A DNA stretch of 64,000 nucleotides, taken from NCBI RefSeq assembly GCF_900115845.1, contig NZ_FOXX01000008.1:186001-250000 (forward strand), read 5' to 3'. The position numbers were made by a program, and so were the translations under genes. The notes beneath the pieces are model-generated. The model was not told the origin of the DNA, searched no databases, and worked only from the letters and a program-made list of their open reading frames with translations. Below, in pieces: positions 25,578-33,554 of this stretch. Within the stretch, counting starts at the first letter, position 1; each line of letters begins with the position of its first letter. Source of the stretch: Priestia endophytica DSM 13796. GTDB lineage: Bacteria > Bacillota > Bacilli > Bacillales > Bacillaceae_H.

Positions 25578-25651
25578 TTATTTTTGTTGCTTTATTTATT
25601 ATCTTTTCTCTTTCTCTGTTCTATTATTTTGTGATTCAAAAAGATGTGTAG
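25574..25651 (+). CDS. Candidate 25-aa single-helix micropeptide
   Basis: The ATG overlaps the DoxX-like stop as ATGA and encodes MIIFVALFIIFSLSLFYYFV then IQKDV: one hydrophobic helix with a charged end. AAGGTG stands 8 bp before it, inside the upstream gene, and a strong terminator follows 6 bp after its stop. These three points together favour a translated third member of the operon, possibly a small subunit. Confidence 0.45.
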   Translation: MIIFVALFIIFSLSLFYYFVIQKDV

Positions 25652-25657
25652 TAGATT

Positions 25658-25693
25658 AAAAGCACAAAAAAGTCCTCTATTTTTTGTGCTTTT
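25658..25693 (+). terminator. 14-bp terminator of the DCC-DoxX operon
   Basis: AAAAGCACAAAAAA (25658-25671) pairs perfectly with TTTTTTGTGCTTTT (25680-25693). Confidence 0.85.
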
Positions 25694-25753
25694 GATAGCT
25701 CTTTTACTATTGAATCCCCTATTTACTTATATATATCCATCCCTTTTTTCTCA

Positions 25754-26293
25754 TCAGACCTTTAACTTACTCTGAATTCCTTCCGCTTCACATCTTAATT
25801 GGTAAAAATACTTGATTATACTATGTTCTTCTAATATAGATTCCTCAATTCTTAATAATGTTCTCTTTCCTAAACGCCGATCCATCATACATAAAATCTT
25901 CACAATAGAATTAGAGGAGACGAGAGCTATTTCTATAGTCAAACTAAAATACTCTTCAAGAGCGGAAAAGAAGTCATATTAAGCATAAATAGCATCTTTT
26001 TCAAGCGTTTTATATACTTTCTTCCAAATGCACTCTGTTTCCTCTTCATTCTCAAAATCATATTGCTGTTCTTTTTTTCTGTGTTCCCACTCTCTAAGAT
26101 AAAGCTGACTTTCTGTCTTGATTGTACACATACTAAAAACCTCTTTATGATCAACCGTAATGACCACTCTTCCTAATCCATCATGTGCTTTTCGGTAGTT
26201 GATAATATGAAAATCCACTCTCTTACAAAGAGAATCGCAAAGAAAACTTAATAAATGTTTTTTAGCTTTGCTCCATTTGGGGCTATATAACAC
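25754..26293 (-). pseudogene. SF0329-family gene with an in-frame stop
   Basis: The first 104 codons (LYSPKWSKAKKHLLSFLCDS, then RKAHDGLGRVVITVDHKEVF) match the N-terminus of the SF0329 family. An in-frame TAA at 25981-25979 follows DAIYA, then the same frame continues YDFFSALEEYFSLTIEIAL, later MIDRRLGKRTL and YQLRCEAEGIQ, the family's C-terminal signature. Relatives have Gln just before YDFF, so a single CAA-to-TAA change explains the stop. Total 179 codons. Starts with GTG. Function of the family is unknown. Confidence 0.78.
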
Positions 26294-26412
26294 AGATGTA
26301 TTTCTCTCCCTTTACATGTTCTATGCGTTGATATATCCATATATTAACACAAAGTTATTTTTCCCTTCTATGTTCCCTACAAGAAAGGCATTTTAACTAT
26401 ACACCCAAACAA

Positions 26413-26446
26413 AAAAGAGCTTCTACACCTGTTAGAATGCTCTTTT
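26413..26446 (-). terminator. Terminator after the 88-aa gene
   Basis: AAAAGAGCTTCTA pairs with TAGAATGCTCTTTT (one bulge); minus strand runs into TTTTTTGTTTG. Confidence 0.6.
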
Positions 26447-26564
26447 ACGTAAACGATTTAAAAAAATTCTTAGCTCTCAAATAATGAGTCCAAGATTCAC
26501 TACTCTTGATATAACACGGTTTTTTCTCATTATCTTTAATGGAAAAGTAAGATATTTCTTCCTA

Positions 26565-26831
26565 CTAATCTAATTCTTCAATATTTTTCAACTCTTTTTT
26601 AAAACTTTCATAATGCCAGTTAAAATGATCAAGTTCTGTTTCTAACTCAATTAGAAGGTCTATCATTTTTTCTTTCGTTATGTTATTACTCACTATCTGA
26701 AGAATTAAATCCTGTATTTTAGGAGCACTTTCTAAAATATCATATAAGTCTGTTGCTACTATCTCTGTTTCTTTCTCTGATGATAGCAAAGACATACAGT
26801 GCGTTAGTCGATTGAAGTCTATCTCACCCAC
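26565..26831 (-). CDS. Hypothetical acidic helical protein, 88 aa
   Basis: An all-helical acidic protein (MGEIDFNRLTHCMSLLSSEK, ending FKKELKNIEELD) with no membrane segment. It starts with GTG behind AGAGGAAC. I do not recognise it; the regular Leu/Ile spacing suggests a helical bundle. Single gene with its own terminator. Confidence 0.5.
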   Translation of the reverse strand: MGEIDFNRLTHCMSLLSSEKETEIVATDLYDILESAPKIQDLILQIVSNNITKEKMIDLLIELETELDHFNWHYESFKKELKNIEELD

Positions 26832-26957
26832 ATTTGTTCCTCTTTTCCTGTTTATTATGTAACTAAATTTCTCCTTTTTTCATACTTTTCTCCATTATAT
26901 ATAAAGAAGAAATAAAAATCAAACATACGTTCGCTATCTATTTTTCTTTTAATAAAA

Positions 26958-26992
26958 AAAGATAGTAGAGATAATCAACTCTTACTATCTTT
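26958..26992 (-). terminator. Terminator after M20 amidohydrolase
   Basis: AAAGATAGTAGAG (26958-26970) pairs with CTCTTACTATCTTT near 26979-26992 with one bulged T; minus strand continues TTTTTTTATT. Confidence 0.65.
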
Positions 26993-27011
26993 CTATTTAC
27001 TATTCTATTTT

Positions 27012-28190
27012 TCATTCCAAGTAGTTTAAAGCGTACTGAGCAAGCAATGCTCCTCCATACGGAAGAGATTCTTCATCAATATCAAACAATGGATGATGAA
27101 GGGGGGACACAATTCCTTTGTTCTCATTTCGCACACCTAATCTAAAAAATAAGCCAGGTACTTCTCTCGTATAAAAAGCAAAGTCTTCTCCACCCATTGA
27201 AGGATTAACAATTGAAAAGGAATGTTCGCCAAGTATCATCTTAACCGTTTCTTCTAAGGTAGGAATTAAAGATGTATCGTTAGTTAAAACAGGAGTTTCG
27301 TAGTGATAGTGAAACTTGTACTCTCCACCTAATGATGAAGTAACACCTGATATGACATTTTCCATCTTTTCTTTCATTGACTTTCTTACATCTTCATCTA
27401 ATGTTCTAACAGTTCCACCAAGACTCACAGAGGAAGCAATAGCGTTGTCTGCATATCCTCCATGAATTTGACCAATCGTTAAAACAGTAGAAGTGAGCGG
27501 ATCCGTTTGTCTGCTCACAATTTGTTGAAGAGATGAAATAACGTTAGCTGCCATCGGGATGGGATCTTTAGAGAGGTGGGGGTGTGCAGCATGTCCACCT
27601 CTACCTTTTATTTCAATATTAAAAAAGTCGGATGCTGCACATACTTCTTTTTTAGAACATGTTACATGTCCTGTTTCTATCATTGGATTAACGTGCAATC
27701 CAACAATAGCATCAACTTTTGGATTTTGAAGAACGCCATATTCAATAAGCCTTTTTGCTCCTTTTCCGGTTTCTTCAGCAGGCTGAAACAAGAGCTTAAC
27801 ATTTCCTTTTTTCACTTTATTTTCACTTAACAGCTTTGCTGCACAAAGGAGCATTGTTGTATGAGCGTCATGACCACAAAGATGCCCTTTTCCTTGAATT
27901 TTAGACGCATAAGAAGTTTCTTTTTCATCCTTAATAGGAAGAGCATCTATATCTGCTCTTAATGCTAGCGTTGGTCCATCACTTTCCCCTTTAATTAAAG
28001 CTACAATTCCTGTCTTAGCAACGATGTTAAAAGGAATATTCATTTCTTTTAATCTTTCTTGGATAAACTGCGATGTTTTCTCTTCTTCAAATCCAAGCTC
28101 TGGGTGTTGGTGAATATATCTTCTCCATTGAATCAAACTTTCTTTTAGTTCTTCAGCTTTCTTTCTTAGCTCATTCATATTCTCACTCAT
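27012..28190 (-). CDS. M20-family amidohydrolase (N-acyl amino acid type)
   Basis: Cleaves N-acyl groups or small peptides with a two-metal centre. 392 residues; ligands Cys105 and His107 in GHLCGHDAHT, FQPAEETGKG with the catalytic Glu, HVNP, and late EDFAFY. The dimerisation domain lies at about 190-300 (KGRGGHAAHPHLSKDP). The N-terminus WRRYIHQHPELGFEE is typical. All catalytic residues are intact, in contrast to the deleted relative at 57.4 kb. Substrate not readable. The ATG follows AAGGGGGG. Confidence 0.88.
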   Translation of the reverse strand: MSENMNELRKKAEELKESLIQWRRYIHQHPELGFEEEKTSQFIQERLKEMNIPFNIVAKTGIVALIKGESDGPTLALRADIDALPIKDEKETSYASKIQGKGHLCGHDAHTTMLLCAAKLLSENKVKKGNVKLLFQPAEETGKGAKRLIEYGVLQNPKVDAIVGLHVNPMIETGHVTCSKKEVCAASDFFNIEIKGRGGHAAHPHLSKDPIPMAANVISSLQQIVSRQTDPLTSTVLTIGQIHGGYADNAIASSVSLGGTVRTLDEDVRKSMKEKMENVISGVTSSLGGEYKFHYHYETPVLTNDTSLIPTLEETVKMILGEHSFSIVNPSMGGEDFAFYTREVPGLFFRLGVRNENKGIVSPLHHPLFDIDEESLPYGGALLAQYALNYLE

Positions 28191-28206
28191 CCCCCCTTAT
28201 AAAAAA

Positions 28207-28250
28207 AAGAAAATGAAAACCTGAATTCCCTATCAGTGTTTCATTTTCTT
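28207..28250 (-). terminator. Hairpin terminator after the MFS pump
   Basis: AAGAAAATGAAA (28207-28218) pairs with TTTCATTTTCTT (28239-28250), with an inner CTGA/TCAG pair. The minus strand continues into TTTTTTTATAAG. Confidence 0.7.
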
Positions 28251-28301
28251 CTTGTAATCTCAATTATAAATACGCTTAGAAAGCATATACTATGTTTTTC
28301 T

Positions 28302-29492
28302 TTACGTCTGTGAAGAAAGCTCTTTTTCTTCACGCTGATGAGGATGCTTCCAAGCAAAAGTAATGGCTACCCCGACCGCTGAGAAGAGAGCAGCAAAGTA
28401 AAATGGATAATTTAGATTAATATCAAACAAAATACCTCCAACAATAGGACCGAATACATTGCCAAGACTTGTGAACATGGAGTTCATTCCTCCAACAAAT
28501 CCTTGCTCATTCCCTGCAATACGCGAAAGATACGTTGTTAAAGCAGGTCGGATTAAATCAAATCCAACAAACGTTACCATCGTGACAAGCAGAACCATAT
28601 AGTAAGAATTCACAATTGTAAGCAAGAAAACAATGATCGTTGAAAAAATGAGGCTGTAGCGCACAACGCCAATTTCACCAAACCATTTTGTTAAACGCTC
28701 AAACAATGCCACTTGCACAATAACACCAAGAATAGCTCCACCTGTAATCATAATTGCGATATCTTTTGGTGTAAAAGCAAATTTATGGTCTGCGAAAAGA
28801 GAGAAAAATGATTCAAACGCAGATAGTCCAAATGAAGAAATGAAAAGAATTAAAAATGCGATAAAATACATAGGCACAAAAATGCGTTTTAAGCGACCTT
28901 GCCCTTTTACGATTTTTACTTCTTCATTTTCAGGGTTCCGCTGGGGTTCACGTAAAGCAACAAGAGAAAAGACAGTAGCAACTAATGCAAGGCCTGCGGC
29001 GAAAAAGAATGGCAACCGCGTACCAATTTCAGCTAAAAATCCCCCAACTCCTGGACCAACAATAAATCCTGTCGAAATAGAAGCTGACATATAGCCAAGC
29101 GCTTTAGCTCGAGTATTTAAAGTTGTAATATCCGCAATGAAAGCTGTAACTCCGGGCATAATAAAAGCAGCGCTTACTCCACCGAGCATGCGGGAAACAA
29201 ATAATACTTCAACATGCTGCCCTATTCCAAATAAAAATTCTGAAAGACTAAAAATAATCAACCCAATAATAATCATTTTTTTACGTCCGAACTTATCAAC
29301 CCAGCGACCTGAAATTGGTGACACAACGAGCTGTGTAAGTGCAAAGGCAGCTACCATATACCCCACAATTGTTCCAGATAAATGAAGTTCATTCATGATA
29401 GTAGGTGTTACAGGAATTACAAGTCCAATGCCTAAAAAAGCTATAAATAGATTTGCTAATAGGATAAATAATGTTACGTTCTGTTTTTCCAT
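28302..29492 (-). CDS. MFS multidrug efflux pump (NorA/Bmr type)
   Basis: 396 residues, twelve predicted helices. Motif A is GRWVDKFGRKKMI in loop 2-3, and the antiporter motif C lies in helix 5 (GFIVGPGVGGFLAE). Closest in style to NorA/Bmr/Blt proton-drug antiporters; it could also be a tetracycline-like pump. It points away from a TetR gene 586 bp upstream, but that repressor has its own operator next to the SMR genes, so a link is unproven. GGAGAAAC precedes the ATG. Confidence 0.85.
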   Translation of the reverse strand: MEKQNVTLFILLANLFIAFLGIGLVIPVTPTIMNELHLSGTIVGYMVAAFALTQLVVSPISGRWVDKFGRKKMIIIGLIIFSLSEFLFGIGQHVEVLFVSRMLGGVSAAFIMPGVTAFIADITTLNTRAKALGYMSASISTGFIVGPGVGGFLAEIGTRLPFFFAAGLALVATVFSLVALREPQRNPENEEVKIVKGQGRLKRIFVPMYFIAFLILFISSFGLSAFESFFSLFADHKFAFTPKDIAIMITGGAILGVIVQVALFERLTKWFGEIGVVRYSLIFSTIIVFLLTIVNSYYMVLLVTMVTFVGFDLIRPALTTYLSRIAGNEQGFVGGMNSMFTSLGNVFGPIVGGILFDINLNYPFYFAALFSAVGVAITFAWKHPHQREEKELSSQT

Positions 29493-29576
29493 GGTGTTTC
29501 TCCTTTATTTTAATAAAGCTATAAACATTTAAAAGATAAGATGATTTTCACTTTCTATTCCAAATATTAGTCAAGA

Positions 29577-29830
29577 TTAACGAGCTTTTCTTATCATAAA
29601 ATCATTTAGCAAGTAAAAAACTAATCTAGACTCATCGTTTCCTACAATAAAGAACCCTATTCTTTCATAAAAGCGAATCTCTCTATATCTTCTCTCAAAC
29701 CTTCCTTTTATATTATTTTAAGCAAACCATAGCCTTCTTTAAGAAGTGCGGAGATAAACTTCTCGTATGAATCGGCTCTTCACTATCCATAAGAAACGCA
29801 GAAAGAAGATTTGTCGTAGACTTCTCTTTT
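29577..29830 (-). pseudogene. Possible decayed GNAT acetyltransferase
   Basis: The minus strand holds two coding-like pieces in different frames: SALLKEGYGLLKII, a stop, then KEGLREDIERF; and after a frameshift RFYERIGFFIVGNDESRLVF to a stop at 29577. The RFYERIGF motif is like the last conserved block of GNAT acetyltransferases. With a stop, a frameshift and no clear start, this is at best a relic. The rest of 29493-29970 shows nothing else. Confidence 0.35.
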
Positions 29831-29970
29831 CGATTTTAACTTATATTTCTCTCTATACTCATATCATTGTTATTGTTGTTTCTCCAGTTTTCATTATTTT
29901 TCATTCATCATACCCCTTTCTTATCTCTGCTTTGTAAAAGCTGCTAGTGACACATTTTAAAAATCTTAAA

Positions 29971-29999
29971 TTGACAGCTTCTTTTCCCTTTGAGATAAT
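29971..29999 (+). promoter_or_regulatory. Sigma-A promoter of the tetR-SMR operon
   Basis: TTGACA (29971-29976), a 17-bp spacer and GATAAT (29994-29999): perfect -35 and near-perfect -10. The palindromic operator begins one base later. Confidence 0.85.
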
Positions 30000-30017
30000 A
30001 ACTAACGATCGTTAGTT
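30000..30017. promoter_or_regulatory. TetR-type operator, 18-bp perfect palindrome
   Basis: AACTAACGATCGTTAGTT directly abuts the -10 box and covers the transcription start, so a bound repressor would block initiation. The TetR gene starts 61 bp downstream, consistent with autorepression. Confidence 0.85.
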
Positions 30018-30078
30018 TTTAAACAATACGAATGTATTATACTAGAAATTTCCTTATAAAGAAAGGAGTTTAGCTTCT

Positions 30079-30666
30079 TTGAGTTCTAAAAATTTAATTC
30101 TTACTTCTGCTCTTCATCATTTTTCAAAATACGGATTTGAAGGTGCATCTTTAGGAATGATTGCTGAAGATGCTAACATTAAAAAACCTTCCATTTATGC
30201 GCATTTCAAAAGTAAAGAAGATTTGTTCATGAATGTCTTTTCCCTCGCTGAATGCGAAGTGAAAAAAAGAACATTTCAATATTTTATCGAACGGTACAAT
30301 CGGTTAAATATACGAGAAACATTAGAGGCTTTTCCTTTGTTTCTCATTCGAAACTACCAAGACGAACCAAGCTTTGGATTTCTGCTTCGCCATTCTTTCT
30401 TTCCCCCGGAAGCTTTAATGAAAGAAGTGATGGATCGAACAAATCCACTGCTTGATTCGTTTCAAGAATTATTGAGAAAACGTTTTGAACGAATTCCGCA
30501 AGAAGAAATTATTGCATCCCCACAAGATGCTTCCATTGCGTATCTTACGCTTGTAGACGGTATTTTAATTGAAATGCTTTTCGCATGGGAAGAAAAAGCA
30601 ATGCTTCGGATGAATGCTGCATGGCCCATTTTTTGCAGGGGCGTTTTTGCAGATGAAAAGAAATAA
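30079..30666 (+). CDS. TetR-family repressor of the SMR pair
   Basis: 195 residues. HTH in the first 50 (ALHHFSKYGFEGASLGMIAE, then IKKPSIYAHFKSKEDLF), then a helical ligand domain. Start is TTG with AAAGGAG about 10 bp upstream. It is the first gene of an operon with two SMR genes, the same order as B. subtilis yvdT-yvdS-yvdR. It probably represses its own promoter at the adjacent palindrome until a toxic cation binds. Confidence 0.87.
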   Translation: MSSKNLILTSALHHFSKYGFEGASLGMIAEDANIKKPSIYAHFKSKEDLFMNVFSLAECEVKKRTFQYFIERYNRLNIRETLEAFPLFLIRNYQDEPSFGFLLRHSFFPPEALMKEVMDRTNPLLDSFQELLRKRFERIPQEEIIASPQDASIAYLTLVDGILIEMLFAWEEKAMLRMNAAWPIFCRGVFADEKK

Positions 30667-30697
30667 AAGCAATAAGATAAAAGGAGTTTTATGAAAT

Positions 30698-31042
30698 ATG
30701 AATAGGGATTGGATATACGTCATTGGAGCAGGAATTGTAGAAGTTGGTTGGGTAACCGGTCTTAAGCACTCTTCAAACATTTGGGAGTGGCTATTAACGG
30801 CTCTAGCGATCATAGTGAGCTTCACGCTTATTCTAAAAGCAACGAACAATCTGCCGGTTGGCACGGTTTATGCTGTTTTCACAGGATTAGGAACAGCTGG
30901 AACAGTAGCATCTGATATGCTATTGTTTGGAGAACCTTTTCAGATTGCAAAAATATTATTAATTGCTCTGTTACTAGCGGGCGTGATTGGCTTGAAGTTA
31001 ATTACAGATAAAGAAGATAAACAGGAAGGAGAGCATGCATAA
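30698..31042 (+). CDS. SMR multidrug efflux subunit 1
   Basis: A four-helix small multidrug resistance protein, 114 residues, with the essential membrane Glu15 in AGIVEVGWV and the signature PVGTVYAVFTGLGTAGTV. The charged tail (KEDKQEGEHA) is longer than in its partner. Paired SMR genes such as EbrAB, YkkCD and YvdSR form heterodimers of opposite topology. Its stop overlaps the next start. A four-codon ORF (MKYE, 30691-30705) lies between the ribosome site and this ATG. Confidence 0.88.
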   Translation: MNRDWIYVIGAGIVEVGWVTGLKHSSNIWEWLLTALAIIVSFTLILKATNNLPVGTVYAVFTGLGTAGTVASDMLLFGEPFQIAKILLIALLLAGVIGLKLITDKEDKQEGEHA

Positions 31043-31356
31043 TGGCTTGGGGATTTTTAATTGTCGCTGGTCTTTGTGAAGTACTCGGCGTGTTTGGACT
31101 TAAACGCGTTACCATTAGAAAAGATGTATTATCTCTTCTCATGCTTATCGCTTCTTTTGCATTAAGCTTCACAATGCTTTCATTAGCGATGCGTGACCTG
31201 CCAATGGGAACCGCTTATGCGATTTGGACAGGAATCGGCACTGTTGGCGCAACCCTTGTTGGAATGTTCGTCTACAAAGAACCAAAAGAATGGCGACGCA
31301 TTTTATTTATTTCAATGATTTTATGTTCTGCAATTGGATTAAAACTGTTAGGATGA
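31042..31356 (+). CDS. SMR multidrug efflux subunit 2
   Basis: 104 residues, four helices, essential Glu13 in AGLCEVLGV, signature PMGTAYAIWTGIGTVGATLVG. Starts at the last base of the upstream stop codon, so translation is coupled and subunits should be made in equal numbers. Positive charges in loop 1 (KRVTIRKD) differ from the partner, as expected for opposite membrane orientation. Exports small hydrophobic cations or guanidinium-like compounds; substrate not known. Confidence 0.88.
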   Translation: MAWGFLIVAGLCEVLGVFGLKRVTIRKDVLSLLMLIASFALSFTMLSLAMRDLPMGTAYAIWTGIGTVGATLVGMFVYKEPKEWRRILFISMILCSAIGLKLLG

Positions 31357-31358
31357 AC

Positions 31359-31388
31359 AACAAGGCCAGCTTTTTAGCTGGCCTTGTT
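31359..31388 (+). terminator. Terminator of the tetR-SMR operon
   Basis: ACAAGGCCAGCT pairs with AGCTGGCCTTGT around a short T loop, followed by TTATTTATG. Confidence 0.85.
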
Positions 31389-31757
31389 TATTTATGTATA
31401 AAGGGTAGATATATACCGACACAAGAAACTCATTATTTATTACTATAATTAATGAGTATCCACTATTATTTAAGATTTGAACGTATATTAAAAGCATTTC
31501 TGAAGGAGACAGACACCGCTTCGGACGGTTTATGTTTAGAAGAAATGCATTTATTTTGAAATTCTTTAAATTTAAAATAAGTTACATTTTTCCATAAAGA
31601 TACATTGGAAATATCCGTTATACCAAAGGAACTTCGTCTGATCTTCTAGCTTTCCTTCTTTCTAAATATTTTTATCACCACCATAATATTTAGAAAGATT
31701 GGAGGATAAATCAACTAGACAGAATACTATTTAATAATAGTTACTCAAAACTTTATA
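31389..31757. other. Intergenic region without a gene
   Basis: No gene seen. An imperfect stem-loop near 31492-31550 (GCATTTCT ... AGAAATGC) encloses GGAGACAGACACCGCTTCGG, which resembles a worn copy of the GGGACAGACACCG palindromic repeats scattered in some Bacillus genomes. That comparison is from memory. Confidence 0.4.
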
Positions 31758-31786
31758 TTGAAACTTGTTTTTTAACATGCTAGTAT
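31758..31786 (+). promoter_or_regulatory. Promoter of the PyrR-type leader
   Basis: TTGAAA (31758-31763), 17-bp spacer, TAGTAT (31781-31786). Transcription would start near 31793, about 13 nt before the first PyrR-type hairpin. Confidence 0.6.
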
Positions 31787-31805
31787 AAATATCAATATGA
31801 TATTT

Positions 31806-31916
31806 CCTTTAATACGGTCCAGTGAGGCCGAAAAGGATGGATTGATAATCTAGTAATATTTGTTTATTAACATATCCATGCCCTTTTGTCCTCTTTTGAC
31901 AGAAGGGCATTTATTT
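31806..31916 (+). promoter_or_regulatory. PyrR-type attenuator: binding hairpin plus terminator
   Basis: CCTTT (31806) pairs with AAAGG (to 31836), and GGTC (31816-31819) with GGCC (31826-31829) around the hexaloop CAGTGA. This fits the PyrR-binding loop rule CNGNGA with its GGYU-side stem. ATGGAT at 31837-31842 can pair with ATCCAT at 31874-31879, which overlaps the left arm of the terminator. The terminator is 31878-31890 paired with 31898-31910 (13 bp), then TTATTTTTG. In B. subtilis pyr genes, PyrR with UMP binds this hairpin and favours termination. Confidence 0.75.
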
Positions 31917-31947
31917 TTGTTTCCATTTAATACAAAATTTTCAAAAC

Positions 31948-31983
31948 CTCTTTTAAACGAAGTTCTGTGAGACTTCAAAAGAG
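31948..31983 (+). promoter_or_regulatory. Second PyrR-type binding hairpin
   Basis: CTCTTTT (31948-31954) pairs with AAAAGAG (31977-31983), AAGTT (31960-31964) with GACTT (31971-31975), leaving the hexaloop CTGTGA, again CNGNGA, with a 5-nt bulge on the 5' side as in known PyrR loops. GAATGGAT and ATCCATTC just downstream (31983-32021) could form a further stem. No good U-run follows, so this copy may act on elongation or translation. The gene starts 94 bp later. Confidence 0.6.
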
Positions 31984-32076
31984 AATGGATAAGATGCTGT
32001 AATCGGTTTTCTAATCCATTCCTTCAAAACAAAAAGAGTTTTTACTTCAAAGAATATTACTGGAGGGTGGATTAAT

Positions 32077-33285
32077 TTGAATTATCGTAACAAAACAGTT
32101 GTGGCATCTGTAGCAGGTTTAACATTAGAAGGCATGGACATCATGTTTATCTCTTTTGCCATGTCAATGATTGTAGCGGATTTTAACATTGATTTAGCAA
32201 CAGGAGGATTTATTTCTTCAATCACAAATATTGGCATGCTTATTGGTGGAATTATTTTTGGAATTTTGGCAGATAGATTTGGCAGGGTGCGAATTTTCAC
32301 CTATACGATTATCTTATTTGCAATAGGAACAGCCTTAACGGGATTAGCAGCAAATATTGAACAAGTTTATTTATTTAGATTTATTGCCGGACTTGGAGCT
32401 GGAGGAGAATATGGAATTGGTATGGCTCTCGTTGCAGAGGCTTGGCCTAAGAATAAACAAGGGAGAGCTTCCTCTTATGTAAGTGTAGGTGCTCAATTTG
32501 GTGTTATTCTTGCAGCCTTACTTAGTGCAATCATTCTTCCTACCTTAGGGTGGAGAGCCTTGTTTATCGTTGGAGTGCTTCCTGTTATTTTTGCCTTTAT
32601 TGTGCGAAAGAATTTAAGCGAATCTCCAGAATGGATGGCAGCAATGAAGAAAGAAAAAGTTGTCGGAAATCCAAAAAAAGTCAATTTACTTCAGTTATTT
32701 GACACTCCTAGAACAGCCATAACAACGATTACTTTAGTTGTTATGGCAACAGTTCAAATTGCAGGTTATAACGGATTGATGATTTGGCTACCATCTATGC
32801 TTCAACAATCCCAAGGTTTATCTGTTTCAGGCTCAGCGCTCTGGACTATTAGTACAGCTGTTGGAATGATTATAGGAATGCTGACCTTTGGACGATTCAT
32901 GGATCGATTTGGTGCAAAACGTGCTTTTGGAGTTTTTCTTTTAGCTTCAGCCTCGGCTGTATTCTTATATTCGTACGCTGAAGGTGGTGCAGGAGTGTTA
33001 ATTGGCGGGGCAATCGTAGGTTTCTTTTCAAATGGAATGTTCGCTGGGTACGGAGCATTAATAAGCAGTTATTATCCAGTTCATATTCGTAGTACGGCCA
33101 CGAACACAATTTTTAATTTTGGTAGAGCAATCGGAGGATTATCACCAATTCTCGTTGGATATATTTTGCAAAGCTACGATATGACAGTAGCTATGACCTA
33201 CTTAGCAGCACTATATTGTCTATCTTTAGCCTTTATGCTTACTCTTAAGAAAAGAGAGTTTAATAGTAATAATGAAGTCGTCTAA
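32077..33285 (+). CDS. MFS transporter, aromatic/organic acid symporter type
   Basis: 402 residues, twelve predicted helices. DRFGRVRIF in loop 2-3 and FRFIAGLGAGGEYGIGMALV are typical of the AAHS/sugar-acid group of MFS importers, and FMDRFGAKRAFG repeats motif A in the second half. It starts with TTG behind CTGGAGGGTGG. The leader with two PyrR-type hairpins predicts that it is made when pyrimidine nucleotides are low, so an acidic pyrimidine precursor such as orotate is the best substrate guess. It is next to, but transcribed away from, the hydroxyproline genes, so hydroxyproline is an alternative. Confidence 0.83.
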   Translation: MNYRNKTVVASVAGLTLEGMDIMFISFAMSMIVADFNIDLATGGFISSITNIGMLIGGIIFGILADRFGRVRIFTYTIILFAIGTALTGLAANIEQVYLFRFIAGLGAGGEYGIGMALVAEAWPKNKQGRASSYVSVGAQFGVILAALLSAIILPTLGWRALFIVGVLPVIFAFIVRKNLSESPEWMAAMKKEKVVGNPKKVNLLQLFDTPRTAITTITLVVMATVQIAGYNGLMIWLPSMLQQSQGLSVSGSALWTISTAVGMIIGMLTFGRFMDRFGAKRAFGVFLLASASAVFLYSYAEGGAGVLIGGAIVGFFSNGMFAGYGALISSYYPVHIRSTATNTIFNFGRAIGGLSPILVGYILQSYDMTVAMTYLAALYCLSLAFMLTLKKREFNSNNEVV

Positions 33286-33354
33286 TATCTAGTCACCTCC
33301 CGGCATATAATCGAAAGTTCGATATAAGACGGGAAGACATTTAACAAGTATCAC

Positions 33355-33382
33355 AAAAGGATCTTCGTTTGAAGATCCTTTT
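33355..33382 (+). terminator. 12-bp terminator after the MFS gene
   Basis: AAAAGGATCTTC (33355-33366) pairs perfectly with GAAGATCCTTTT (33371-33382). Confidence 0.9.
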
Positions 33383-33554
33383 ATAGTACCACCCTACTTT
33401 CGGGCTCAACGCAAGGACTTATTTCGCCTTTACCTAAAATCAAAAAGAATTCGGTGATACACTGTTTTGTATCATACCCCAATCTATAATTTGGTGGTAA
33501 ATTCATGTTCTTATTTTTTATAAATTATCTTTGGACCAGAACTAACAGCTATAT

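Noticed and set aside
25939-26154. 71-codon minus-strand ORF overlapping the SF0329 gene
   Set aside because: Out of frame with the recognisable family sequence.
30660-31042. Guanidine-I (ykkC) riboswitch before the SMR pair
   Set aside because: The genes follow tetR by about 30 bp with no room for the riboswitch; control is explained by the TetR operator.
33383-33430. T-box-like AGGGTGGTAC on the minus strand followed by a hairpin
   Set aside because: The core lacks the CGCG end of the T-box motif (reads TATA), the hairpin does not compete with it, and no minus-strand gene follows. The hairpin is better explained as the MFS terminator.
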